NCBI GenBank assembly: GCA_025210745.1
Contig: JAOARC010000037.1
Span: forward strand, 62,001 to 126,000
Length of the DNA stretch: 64,000 nucleotides
Reading direction: 5' to 3'
Source: Bacteriovoracaceae bacterium
Lineage (GTDB): Bacteria > Bdellovibrionota > Bacteriovoracia > Bacteriovoracales > Bacteriovoracaceae
Below, piece after piece: positions 17,535-25,760 of this stretch. Position numbers and translations under genes: made by a program. Under the pieces are notes generated by a model. It saw only the letters and a program-made list of their open reading frames with translations, did no database searches and was not told the origin of the DNA. Within the stretch, counting starts at the first letter, position 1; each line of letters starts with the position of its first letter.

Positions 17535-18421
17535 TACAACTTCTTATTAAATCTCTTTCTAAAGTCTTTAAAGTTTGTTGTAAAGTATATATAACGAGCT
17601 ACACCTATAATATTTTTCTTAGGAACAAGTCCCCAATAACGTGAATCTGCAGAATGGTTTCTATTATCACCTAAAACAAAATAATGATCTTTTGGTATAC
17701 TAATTTCATGATAGTTATCACTAGAAAACTTTGCTTTATCTAAAGCGATTGAATAACTTCTCTTATTGTTATGCTCTTCATATATAGAAATATCACGACT
17801 TAAATAAAGCTCATCAAGATTATCTTTCATATCTGTATTAAGTTTATTTAAAGTTAGTTCTTTTCCATTCAGAATCACTCTTTTATCTTTTATTTCTATT
17901 TTATCACCAGGCATTGCAATAATTCTTTGAATATAAACTAAACTTTCATCATCAGGATACTCGAAAACGACAATATCTCCATAGTTAACTTTTTTTGTAA
18001 GTTTAGAGATAAAACGATCACCTTTTTTAAGAACTGGATTCATTCCAGAACCATTAATGTCATATATGATATAAGAAGGCTTTATAATAGAATTAATCGC
18101 AATAAAGAATGAGTATATTAAAAGGTAAAAGTACCATTTATTAATTTTTCTTAGTTTTACATATAAACTTAACTTAAGTTCTTTAACACAAAGATAGATA
18201 ACGATAATTGTATATATAAAATCTAAGATATTTACTAATAAATAAGCATATACACTACTACTGTAGGTAAAATCTGATGAATGAATAAGAATAAAAAGAA
18301 ATGAAACAATAAGAAGTTTTACTGATTTATTATTTTGGCCAATATATAAATGTCCTAATCCAGGTACTAAGAAGCTTAAAAAACCAGCTAACACTTTGCT
18401 TCTTTGAATTACTTTATTCAT
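17531..18421 (-). CDS. Signal peptidase I paralogue lacking the Ser/Lys dyad
   Basis: Residues 1-115 hold several helices and the TM2-like motif SFLVPGLGHLYIGQ; the rest is an S26 signal-peptidase fold. Box B reads GSGMNPVLKKGD: the Ser that normally precedes MxP is Gly126. Box D reads YIQRIIAMPGD: the catalytic Lys is Gln165. Box E, GDNRNHSADSRYWG, is intact, and the substrate-binding fold seems kept. The codons were read directly (GGA at 18044-18046, CAA at 17927-17929). It is therefore probably a non-cleaving homologue that binds signal-peptide-like substrates, or it uses other residues. GGGGAG precedes the ATG at 18419-18421, so an upstream in-frame start at 18469 is rejected. It overlaps rlmH by 4 bp. 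Confidence 0.85.
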   Translation of the reverse strand: MNKVIQRSKVLAGFLSFLVPGLGHLYIGQNNKSVKLLIVSFLFILIHSSDFTYSSSVYAYLLVNILDFIYTIIVIYLCVKELKLSLYVKLRKINKWYFYLLIYSFFIAINSIIKPSYIIYDINGSGMNPVLKKGDRFISKLTKKVNYGDIVVFEYPDDESLVYIQRIIAMPGDKIEIKDKRVILNGKELTLNKLNTDMKDNLDELYLSRDISIYEEHNNKRSYSIALDKAKFSSDNYHEISIPKDHYFVLGDNRNHSADSRYWGLVPKKNIIGVARYIYFTTNFKDFRKRFNKKLY

Positions 18422-18544
18422 ATTGCTCCCCAAAAGTAAAATACTCAAGTATGGTATAACTTTTAACAAAGAAATTACAAGCTTTTACATCCTAATACTT
18501 CTCCTTTTTCTAAAGTAAGTATAAAATATTTTAAAAGGATATTG

Positions 18545-20080
18545 ATGAAGACAATTAAAGGATTAACTGACAGAGTACTACTCGTTATTTGCGATGGAAT
18601 GGGATATAACCCAAATGATGATAAATTTAACGCCGTTAAAGATGCTAAAACCCCTACCCTAGATCATCTTATTTCAAACTATCCTTTTACAACTTTAACT
18701 CCAGGTGGAGAGCTTGTTGGTCTTCCAAAAGGTGTTGCTGGAAACTCTGAAGTTGGACATATGAATCTTGGAGCAGGAAGATCTGTAAGACAAGATTTAG
18801 TTAGAATTAATGAGGCTATTGAAAATAATACTTTTAAAGATTTAGAAAAATTTCAAAAACTTATTTTAAAAGCAAAAGAAAATTCAAACCGCATTCATCT
18901 TATGGGACTCTTATCTGATGGTGGAGTTCATTCTCATATTGATCACCTTGAACATATTGTTGATATTTTAAAAGATACGGGAATAAAAGTTTATCTTCAC
19001 GCTTTTATGGATGGACGTGATACTCCTAAAGATAATGGTAAAAAGTATTTAGAGCGTATTTTAAAAAATGAAAATATTATCTTTGCTTCTATGCAAGGAA
19101 GATCCATTGGAATGGATAGAGATAGAAGATGGGATAAGATTCAAAGAGCCTATGATATGATGACAGGATCAGCTACAACTGATCTTGATCCTTTAAGTTA
19201 TCTTAAAAGTGAATATGATAAAGATATTTTTGATGAATTTATAACTCCAGCTTTATTTTTAGATGAAGGGGCGATTAAAAATGATGATTGCGTTTTATTT
19301 TTTAATTTTAGACCAGATAGAGCAAAGCAAATAAGTGAAGTTTATTGCAGTGATAAGTTCAGTGAATTTAAAAACAAGATAAGGCCAACTTATTTTCTTT
19401 GTATGAGTCCATATATAGATGAAGAGTTTCCTCAAGTGCCGATTCTTTTTAATAGAGAAAAGGTTGCTGGAACATTATGTGAATACTTATCAAGCCTTAA
19501 TAAGAATACTTTTAAAATAGCTGAAACTGAAAAATATGCTCATGTGACTTACTTTTTTAATGGAGGCATCGAGCCACCTTTTAATGGTGAAAAAAGAGTT
19601 CTTATTGATTCGCCAAAAGATGTAGAAACTTATGATCAAAAACCACAGATGAGTGCACCACAGGTATTAGATAGTTTACTTGAAAATTTATCTGATAAAT
19701 CTATTAGTACTTATATTGTTAATTTTGCAAATCCTGATATGGTTGGACACACAGGAAACTATGAAGCATCTGTTCTTGCTATGCAAGAGATTGATAGATG
19801 TCTATTAGAGCTTAGTAAAAAATGTAAAAGTGAAAATATAGCAATGCTGATAACAGCTGATCATGGAAACTGTGATCAAATGAAATATGAAGATGGATCA
19901 GTTCATACTTCTCACTCTAAAGCAGATGTTCCCTTTATTTTATTTCACAAAGATTTAGAAAATATAAAAATTAATACAAAAGATAGTGATAATGCTCTGA
20001 AAGATGTATCACCTACTATTTTACATTTGCTTGGAATTGAAAAAGCTCCTTTAATGGAAGGTAACTCGGTATTTTTATGA
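18545..20080 (+). CDS. gpmI: 2,3-bisphosphoglycerate-independent phosphoglycerate mutase
   Basis: Glycolytic Mn-dependent mutase of the alkaline-phosphatase superfamily. About 511 residues, full length. Metal Asp in ICDGMGYN, phosphorylated Ser in GNSEVGHMNLGAGR, then MDGRDTPKDN, FNFRPDRAKQ, and the late metal sites PDMVGHTG and TADHGNCDQM with the final VHTSHS. AAAGGAT lies before the ATG at 18545; a TTG three bases earlier is also in frame. The gene overlaps pfkA by 4 bp (ATGA), joining two glycolytic steps in one transcript. Confidence 0.97.
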   Translation: MKTIKGLTDRVLLVICDGMGYNPNDDKFNAVKDAKTPTLDHLISNYPFTTLTPGGELVGLPKGVAGNSEVGHMNLGAGRSVRQDLVRINEAIENNTFKDLEKFQKLILKAKENSNRIHLMGLLSDGGVHSHIDHLEHIVDILKDTGIKVYLHAFMDGRDTPKDNGKKYLERILKNENIIFASMQGRSIGMDRDRRWDKIQRAYDMMTGSATTDLDPLSYLKSEYDKDIFDEFITPALFLDEGAIKNDDCVLFFNFRPDRAKQISEVYCSDKFSEFKNKIRPTYFLCMSPYIDEEFPQVPILFNREKVAGTLCEYLSSLNKNTFKIAETEKYAHVTYFFNGGIEPPFNGEKRVLIDSPKDVETYDQKPQMSAPQVLDSLLENLSDKSISTYIVNFANPDMVGHTGNYEASVLAMQEIDRCLLELSKKCKSENIAMLITADHGNCDQMKYEDGSVHTSHSKADVPFILFHKDLENIKINTKDSDNALKDVSPTILHLLGIEKAPLMEGNSVFL

Positions 20081-21057
20081 CAAAGAAAATTAAATCAATA
20101 GCAGTATTAACAAGTGGTGGAGACTCTCCAGGAATGAACCCAGCAATTAGAGCAATCGTAAGATCTGCCATTGGAGCTGGCCTTGATGTTTATGGAATAA
20201 ATCGTGGATACCAAGGTCTATTAAAAAAGGATATCCACAAATTAGATGCTTCTAGTGTTGGTAATATTATTCAAAAAGGTGGAACTATTCTCTACACTTC
20301 AAGATGTCTCGAATTTAAAAAGCCTGAATATAGAGCAAAGGCCGCGCAGATTTTAAAAGAGTTTAATATAGATGCTCTTATTGTTATTGGAGGAGATGGA
20401 TCGTTTAAAGGTGCAATTGCTCTATCTGATGAACATGGCATCCCAGTCATTGGTATTCCAGGAACTATTGATAATGATATCTCTGGAACAGAATATACAA
20501 TTGGTTTTGATACAGCTGTTGAAAATGCTGTTGAAGCTATTGATAAAATTAGAGACACGGCGATGGCCAATGACAGAGCTTTTTTAATTGAAGTTATGGG
20601 TGCTAGAACTTCAGCGATAGCTGTTCAGGTTGGAATTTGTGCTGGAGCAGAGAACGTTCTTATTAACGGACAAGAAATAAACCTAGATGAAATCGCAAGT
20701 AATATCAACAGAGGTATTAATCGAGGCAAAAACTTTTCTGTTATTATCGTAGCTGAAGGTAAAACTCCAGGAAGAGCTTATGATATAGCTAAAGATCTAG
20801 AAGAAAAACATAATATTAAATCTAGAGTTTGTATCTTAGGTTATATTCAAAGAGGCGGATCCCCTAGCGTATCTGATAGATTCTATGCAAGTCTTATGGG
20901 TAAAAAAGCAGTTGAAGCTCTGCTAGAAGGTAAACTTAAGCATGCTATTGTTGTAAATAAAAACCTTGTTGAGGTTTGTGATCTTCACGACTGTTCTAGA
21001 AAATCAGATCACGTGATGAGCGCTTATATTGATGTTGCTAAGACTTTAGCTATTTAA
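20077..21057 (+). CDS. pfkA: 6-phosphofructokinase
   Basis: ATP-type phosphofructokinase of 326 residues. LTSGGDSPGMNPAIRA is the N-terminal ATP loop, IGGDGSFKGA a second nucleotide motif, PGTIDNDISGTE contains the catalytic Asp, and GYIQRGGSPSVSDR closes the fructose-6-phosphate site. The Gly after GGDG-S-x-x fits ATP rather than PPi dependence. Start codon inside gpmI. The 3' end overlaps the convergent ComM-like gene by 8 bp. Confidence 0.95.
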   Translation: MTKKIKSIAVLTSGGDSPGMNPAIRAIVRSAIGAGLDVYGINRGYQGLLKKDIHKLDASSVGNIIQKGGTILYTSRCLEFKKPEYRAKAAQILKEFNIDALIVIGGDGSFKGAIALSDEHGIPVIGIPGTIDNDISGTEYTIGFDTAVENAVEAIDKIRDTAMANDRAFLIEVMGARTSAIAVQVGICAGAENVLINGQEINLDEIASNINRGINRGKNFSVIIVAEGKTPGRAYDIAKDLEEKHNIKSRVCILGYIQRGGSPSVSDRFYASLMGKKAVEALLEGKLKHAIVVNKNLVEVCDLHDCSRKSDHVMSAYIDVAKTLAI

Positions 21058-21586
21058 TAACTCGATAACTAAGCTTAGGAATATGAGATAAAAGCGCACT
21101 AGTATCTATTTTAAAAAGGCTCGAGTCCATGGTACTAGAACTTGTTATGGCCTTTATATTATAAAAGTCCGAATCATTATGATACCTCTTTAAAAGATTA
21201 TCTAATTTTTTCGGTAAGTGATTTTGGTAGATAACTCCTTTAGTACTAATAAAGCCTTGGCAAATACAGTCGTCTAGTTTTCTAATTGGGAGTAAGCCTC
21301 CCAGATACCAATATAGAAGTATTGTAGGAAACTCTAATCCTTTTAAATCTTCCCATTTTTCATCACCATCTAAATCATTTATATCAATACTAATAACGTA
21401 CCTTCTTTTCTTTAGATAAAGCTCTCTCATCTTTGTTAGATAGATGATTTTTTCTTTAAGGCTTCTTGAAAGTCTTCCCATCCCTATAATATCGATTCCA
21501 GGGATGCCCTTTGTTGAGTACCCGAACAATGATACGATCTTAATGCCTTTTGATGTTAAAATATATGAGTTGATTCTTGCTTCCAT
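21050..21586 (-). CDS. Stand-alone ComM/YifB N-terminal domain protein
   Basis: 178 residues that follow the N-terminal (ribosomal S5/Lon-P-like) domain of ComM/YifB: ARINSYILTSKGIKIVSLFG, GIPGIDIIGMGRLSRSLKEKI, a basic RRYVISIDINDLD segment and FPTILLYWYLGGLLPI. The AAA+ helicase module and C-terminal domain that form the rest of the roughly 500-residue protein are absent, and the sequence after the domain shows no remnant. ComM drives branch migration during natural transformation. This may be a truncated relic or a regulator assembled with a full-length ComM elsewhere. No Shine-Dalgarno; TACTTT lies just before the ATG. Confidence 0.65.
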   Translation of the reverse strand: MEARINSYILTSKGIKIVSLFGYSTKGIPGIDIIGMGRLSRSLKEKIIYLTKMRELYLKKRRYVISIDINDLDGDEKWEDLKGLEFPTILLYWYLGGLLPIRKLDDCICQGFISTKGVIYQNHLPKKLDNLLKRYHNDSDFYNIKAITSSSTMDSSLFKIDTSALLSHIPKLSYRVIK

Positions 21587-21619
21587 AACAAAAGTAGTGC
21601 AAGAAGGTATATATAACGA

Positions 21620-22591
21620 TTAACCTAACTTATTGAACTTAAAGGAAAATATATTTAGCAAATAGACAAACTGTCCAAAGGCATAGCTAATATGAATAAG
21701 GATATTAAGAATTAAGATATGAAAGACTTTAAAGGGTATCTTATAAGCTAATGCTCCTTTTATTGAAAAATAAGCTCCTATAAGAAAATAAGGGATAAAT
21801 AACTCATCAAAGAAAATAAGAGAAAAATAAAAAACTATTGGAGCTAAATAAATAAGATCCTTTAACTTAAAAGAATTGTGAAGCATTTTCATTCTATAAG
21901 TGCCAGATACCTTTATTGATAGAAGAAGATCTCTAATATTTTCTCTTCTATGATGAATCACATATAAAGAAGGGTTATAGAAAATGGAGCTTCCTCTTCT
22001 TTGCAGTTCATTTAATAGAACATTTTCTTCGTTTCTTCTGTAAGAAGGATTAAAACGAGTCTGTTTTAAAAGATCAGACTTTACCCACAAGTTACATAGT
22101 GTAACACTTGCTTCATCCACTTCGATAAGTTCATTAACGAGTTTTCCTAAATGTCTTTTGAAAGTTGGGCCCATGGCAAATGGAGAACTTAGGGATGCAT
22201 TCATAATTTTTTGAATAGGATCACTTATTTCACTTCTAAATGAATCGGGTCCTCCTAAAATAGAAATATTTGATTTATCTAAAATACGAAGGGACTTTTT
22301 GAAATAATTTTCACAAATAATAGCATCATCATCTATAAAGTAGACCCAATCACTTTCAACTTTATCTAAAACATGATTTCTTGCGACACCAGCATAAGAC
22401 TTTTCAATATGATAGATATTTATCTTTGATGAGCTAAACTCAGTTAAAACTTCATTAGTTAAAGAGTCCTTACCATTTACTATAATATGAATAGCATTTA
22501 ATGAATCATTATCCTGAGATAAAATCTCAATTAAACACTTTTTTAGATATTTTGATCTATTAATTGTTGGTATGACAATTTCAAAATTCAT
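21620..22591 (-). CDS. Family 2 glycosyltransferase with C-terminal membrane segments
   Basis: GT-A fold: FEIVIPTINRSKYLKKCL at the N-terminus, an IHIIVNG strand, and FIDDDAIICENYF, in which DDD is the DxD metal/nucleotide-sugar site. Later, NEENVLLNELQRRG is the usual acceptor-side acidic helix. Two or three hydrophobic stretches after residue 245 suggest membrane association. It may act in surface polysaccharide or glycoprotein synthesis; the substrate is unknown. It is transcribed divergently from the HprK-like gene, with only 15 bp between the two start codons. Confidence 0.88.
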   Translation of the reverse strand: MNFEIVIPTINRSKYLKKCLIEILSQDNDSLNAIHIIVNGKDSLTNEVLTEFSSSKINIYHIEKSYAGVARNHVLDKVESDWVYFIDDDAIICENYFKKSLRILDKSNISILGGPDSFRSEISDPIQKIMNASLSSPFAMGPTFKRHLGKLVNELIEVDEASVTLCNLWVKSDLLKQTRFNPSYRRNEENVLLNELQRRGSSIFYNPSLYVIHHRRENIRDLLLSIKVSGTYRMKMLHNSFKLKDLIYLAPIVFYFSLIFFDELFIPYFLIGAYFSIKGALAYKIPFKVFHILILNILIHISYAFGQFVYLLNIFSFKFNKLG

Positions 22592-22600
22592 AGCTATACT
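22572..22600 (+). promoter_or_regulatory. Leaderless-type promoter of the HprK-like gene
   Basis: ATGACA (22572-22577), 17 bases, TATACT (22595-22600), then six bases to the ATG at 22607. The -35 box lies inside the first codons of the divergent glycosyltransferase gene. No Shine-Dalgarno is present. Confidence 0.6.
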
Positions 22601-22606
22601 TTTCTT

Positions 22607-23623
22607 ATGTTATCTAAGTACTTTAACTTTCATGATATTCAAGTTCAAGTTAATTCCAATAATAAACAAATCCTTGATCTTATGGAAAAGAACTTTTCAT
22701 ATTTTTTAGTAGATAATCTAAACGATATCTTTTTAACCATTGATGTATATATTTGTGATGAAGTTCCAATGGAAAAAATTCCTTCTATGATAAGCTCTCA
22801 TCAAACAAGAAATGCAATCATATATGATAAAGATAACTTTCGTTATTGTGACTATTATGGAAAAGGTATTATTATTTTTGATAAAATAAATAGTACGGCA
22901 AAAATCTATTGTGACGATATAAATTTTACTCATGAGTTAACCTATTTATTTCTTTTATCTAGAGTTGGTAAACAAATGGATTTAAATGGTATTCATAGAG
23001 TTCATGCATGTTCTTTTACCCTTGAAAATCATCCTGTTATCTGTATGATGCCTATGAAGGGTGGTAAAAGTTCTCTATTTCTAGAAATGATAAAAAATGA
23101 TGGAGTTAAGTTTATTTCAGATGATGCTCCTTTAATAACTAAAAAAGGTAAAGTCCTAGAGTTTCCTATTAGATTCGGTCTAGATCATATACCTAAAGAC
23201 CTTAGTTTTAATTCTGATTATATTTTTGAGCTTTATAGATCTGAGTTTGGAAAAAAGTTTTTATTTGATACAAGAGGATTAAGTATTCCTATTTATAAAG
23301 GATCTAAAAAAGCTCCTATCCTTATTCATGGAAAAAGAACTTCATTTAAGAAAGGGAAAATAAAAAAAATTTCCAAGTATAAAATGTTCTTTCATCTTAT
23401 AAAGTATTTAGGTGTTGGCCTTGGACTTCCTATTATTATTGAGCACTTTTTAGAAAAAGGCTTTAAAGATATTCTAGTCAGAGTTAAAATCACTGCTTTA
23501 AGATTAAGATGTATTATAAGCTTACTTAGAAAGTCTAAATGCTTTGAGATCTATCTTGGTACAGATAAAGAGCATAATGCAAAAATTATTTTAAATTACT
23601 TTGGGCAGCACCAAGCCCAATAA
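22607..23623 (+). CDS. HPr-kinase-like P-loop protein
   Basis: 338 residues. The N-terminal half is a mixed fold (EKNFSYFLVDN, KGIIIFDKIN). A Walker A loop PMKGGKSSL (Pro149 to Lys154) follows GIHRVHACSF and is followed by KFISDDAPLI, which is the HprK arrangement (P-loop, then an Asp-Asp motif). Such HprK-related proteins are found in polysaccharide and peptide-modification loci rather than in sugar-PTS control, and no HPr gene is visible here. Divergent GT2 and convergent pseudopilin genes suggest a role in surface-structure synthesis. The substrate is unknown. Start chosen from the leaderless promoter geometry. Confidence 0.7.
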   Translation: MLSKYFNFHDIQVQVNSNNKQILDLMEKNFSYFLVDNLNDIFLTIDVYICDEVPMEKIPSMISSHQTRNAIIYDKDNFRYCDYYGKGIIIFDKINSTAKIYCDDINFTHELTYLFLLSRVGKQMDLNGIHRVHACSFTLENHPVICMMPMKGGKSSLFLEMIKNDGVKFISDDAPLITKKGKVLEFPIRFGLDHIPKDLSFNSDYIFELYRSEFGKKFLFDTRGLSIPIYKGSKKAPILIHGKRTSFKKGKIKKISKYKMFFHLIKYLGVGLGLPIIIEHFLEKGFKDILVRVKITALRLRCIISLLRKSKCFEIYLGTDKEHNAKIILNYFGQHQAQ

Positions 23624-24690
23624 TGAGCAGTTTGACTTGCTTCAATTAAACATGAAGTTTCCCAGCGAGATGAACTCCCACTGGCCTGTAAAGCATTACG
23701 ACTATATTCAATTTTTCCACCTGCACCACAATCAGCTCCACCATATCTAGCAACAGAATGAGTAGAAGGACAATTAAATTGTCTTGATACTGAAATTGCT
23801 GAAGTCGAACTTGGGTTTGTATGAACTAACCCACCACTAGCTGCTGTTGCCGATATACAACCTGTTGGTTTAGTATCACACTTTCCTGAAACATATATAC
23901 CTCCAACAGAATTACAAAACTCTTCTTTTAGATATTCTTTTTCAGCGTATGGTAAGCTAGTTCGTATACATGTATTATTCTGCTCACTATAGCTTCCTCC
24001 CATAGCATTACAATTTTGTTCATGTTCATTCGTAAAAGCTTCTTCTAAATAACAACTTGTAATCGGCTCAGAAGGATTTGAATAAATGGTACAGTTTGCA
24101 CTATAACCAGGGCTTGATCCAAACTGATATTGTATTGGCGATGTCAAAGTTCCTTCAAAACCATCTCTTCTACAGTTTGCGACAACTTGATCCTTACTGA
24201 CTTGTAAAGGAACTGCAAAAGTATGTGTTGCACTTGGAGTATGCTTAAGTATGAGAGGATAACGTTTTTCAATTGTCTTTGATAAAAAAGATAGTTTATT
24301 TGTACTCTTTTTTTCAAGTGTAACAATTAAATCAGCCTTCGTTACCTTTTGTGAAGTCGTAGGAGTATTTAGTCTAATACTTGAAATAATAAATCCATCG
24401 TAGCTTTGTCCCGTTACAAACTGATCAATAACACCAATTGAATCAGCATATTTAAAAGCTGTTATACTATCAGTTGCTCTTTTTCCACTTAAGGTTGCAG
24501 AACAATGTTTTTGCTCCTTTAAGAGCATCTTTATTTTTTGATCTAAAAGCTCTCTTGATTCTCTTAGTCTTTCAGATTTAGCGATATCAACTCTTAACTG
24601 ATTTTGCTCCATATACTTATAAGCACCAAAACCTATAATTGCTAATGCAAATAATGATAGGATTAAAGCCGATCCATTTTGATTACTCAT
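23596..24690 (-). CDS. Cys-rich pseudopilin-like protein 3, lacking Glu5
   Basis: Third gene of a tandem triplet. The N-terminus NGSALILSLFALAIIGFGAYKY resembles prepilins but has Leu in place of Glu at position +5 after the Gly, as in tip subunits of the GspK type. The ectodomain carries the paralogous marks: an early Cys motif (HCSATLSGKR), MGGSY followed by a spaced Cys, EYLKEEFCNSVGG, a CPSTHSVARYGGADCG block, and a terminal Cys pair (WCCPK). The start codon follows directly on the stop of gene 2. The 3' end overlaps the HprK-like gene by 28 bp. Export and pilus-tip function are inference from the family. Confidence 0.75.
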   Translation of the reverse strand: MSNQNGSALILSLFALAIIGFGAYKYMEQNQLRVDIAKSERLRESRELLDQKIKMLLKEQKHCSATLSGKRATDSITAFKYADSIGVIDQFVTGQSYDGFIISSIRLNTPTTSQKVTKADLIVTLEKKSTNKLSFLSKTIEKRYPLILKHTPSATHTFAVPLQVSKDQVVANCRRDGFEGTLTSPIQYQFGSSPGYSANCTIYSNPSEPITSCYLEEAFTNEHEQNCNAMGGSYSEQNNTCIRTSLPYAEKEYLKEEFCNSVGGIYVSGKCDTKPTGCISATAASGGLVHTNPSSTSAISVSRQFNCPSTHSVARYGGADCGAGGKIEYSRNALQASGSSSRWETSCLIEASQTAHYWAWCCPK

Positions 24691-25758
24691 TTATTCCTCA
24701 CAACATGTTACAAAAAATTTGCCCGGAGTAATAAGCCCAGCTGAATTACACTGAACGTACCATTTATTAGACTCCGCTGAATTTACTAAGTTTCCAGGGT
24801 ACGAGTTTAGTACTCTTGTTGCAGTTGCTCCGCAAATACCTCCACCATTTATCGCGACTTGATTGGCACCAGGACATGCAATCCCAACTAAAGCGGTACT
24901 ATGTGTAGAGCTTACTTCATGTATAAAACAAGATTTATAAACACAATTATTTGTCACTTCATTGTATACCTTGCCCATAGAATTACAGACTTCTTCTTTA
25001 ATTAAACGAAGCTCTGATTCTCTAATGCTATTTCTTTGACAGGTTTCATCAGCAGAATTATAACTTCCTCCCAAAGAAGAACATTTATCTCTTAGAAAAT
25101 CACTTTCCCCATCCTTATCTACACAATTTACAATAGGATGGTCATATGCTGTCGTACATTCTGTTTGGCAACTTGCACTGTACTCGCCCGTTGTACTATT
25201 AAACTCTATTCCCGTATATAAATAACCACTATAAGATGACTCACACTGACTTTTTAAATCAGCACTACTAATATTAGAAGTTAATGTCACAATACTAGAA
25301 CTACATTTTTTAGCATAAAATTCAATCTTTCTTTTAAAGTTTTTTCCACCAATTGTTTTTTGATTGTTATTAATTTCAAAGTCTAACTCTAAAAACATTT
25401 TAGTTGTTTTTCCATCACTTAAGGAGTCTGTATTACTTGAAATACTCATCGACTTAATTGTTACTCCGTTATAGCTTTGCCCTGTAAGATATATTCCATT
25501 TCCAGCTCTTTTTATCCCCTCTAAAGCTCCATTTATATTTTGCCCAAACCTTTTACCTGCAAAAGTATCCGAACAACTTTTGATATTTGAAACTTCTCTT
25601 GAGATTTCTTGAGTAAGAATATTAATTTGATTTTTGATTTTTGATGTTTTTTCTACTTTTCCAGTTTCTTTACTTAATTGTAGAACAGAAAGAGCTCCAA
25701 CAGAAAGCACACCAATAGCAACTAAAATTTCAACTAAACTAAAGCCTTTTTGTTTCAT
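24691..25758 (-). CDS. Cys-rich pseudopilin-like protein 2
   Basis: Type IV prepilin N-terminus KQKGFSLVEILVAIGVLSVG: peptidase site after Gly5, Phe+1 and Glu+5 present. A coiled region (GKVEKTSKIKNQINIL) follows, then a C-terminal domain with many Cys: SCSDTFAGKRFG, SLGGSYNSADETCQR, RLIKEEVCNSMGK, CPGANQVAINGGGICG and a final CCEE. The Cys spacing matches both neighbours, so all three arose by duplication. 355 residues, much longer than ordinary minor pilins. Two bases separate it from gene 1. Confidence 0.82.
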   Translation of the reverse strand: MKQKGFSLVEILVAIGVLSVGALSVLQLSKETGKVEKTSKIKNQINILTQEISREVSNIKSCSDTFAGKRFGQNINGALEGIKRAGNGIYLTGQSYNGVTIKSMSISSNTDSLSDGKTTKMFLELDFEINNNQKTIGGKNFKRKIEFYAKKCSSSIVTLTSNISSADLKSQCESSYSGYLYTGIEFNSTTGEYSASCQTECTTAYDHPIVNCVDKDGESDFLRDKCSSLGGSYNSADETCQRNSIRESELRLIKEEVCNSMGKVYNEVTNNCVYKSCFIHEVSSTHSTALVGIACPGANQVAINGGGICGATATRVLNSYPGNLVNSAESNKWYVQCNSAGLITPGKFFVTCCEE

Positions 25759-25760
25759 TC

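Noticed and set aside
17531..18421. Frameshift or sequencing error as the cause of the missing dyad
   Set aside because: The frame is continuous and both changes are clean codon substitutions in otherwise conserved boxes.
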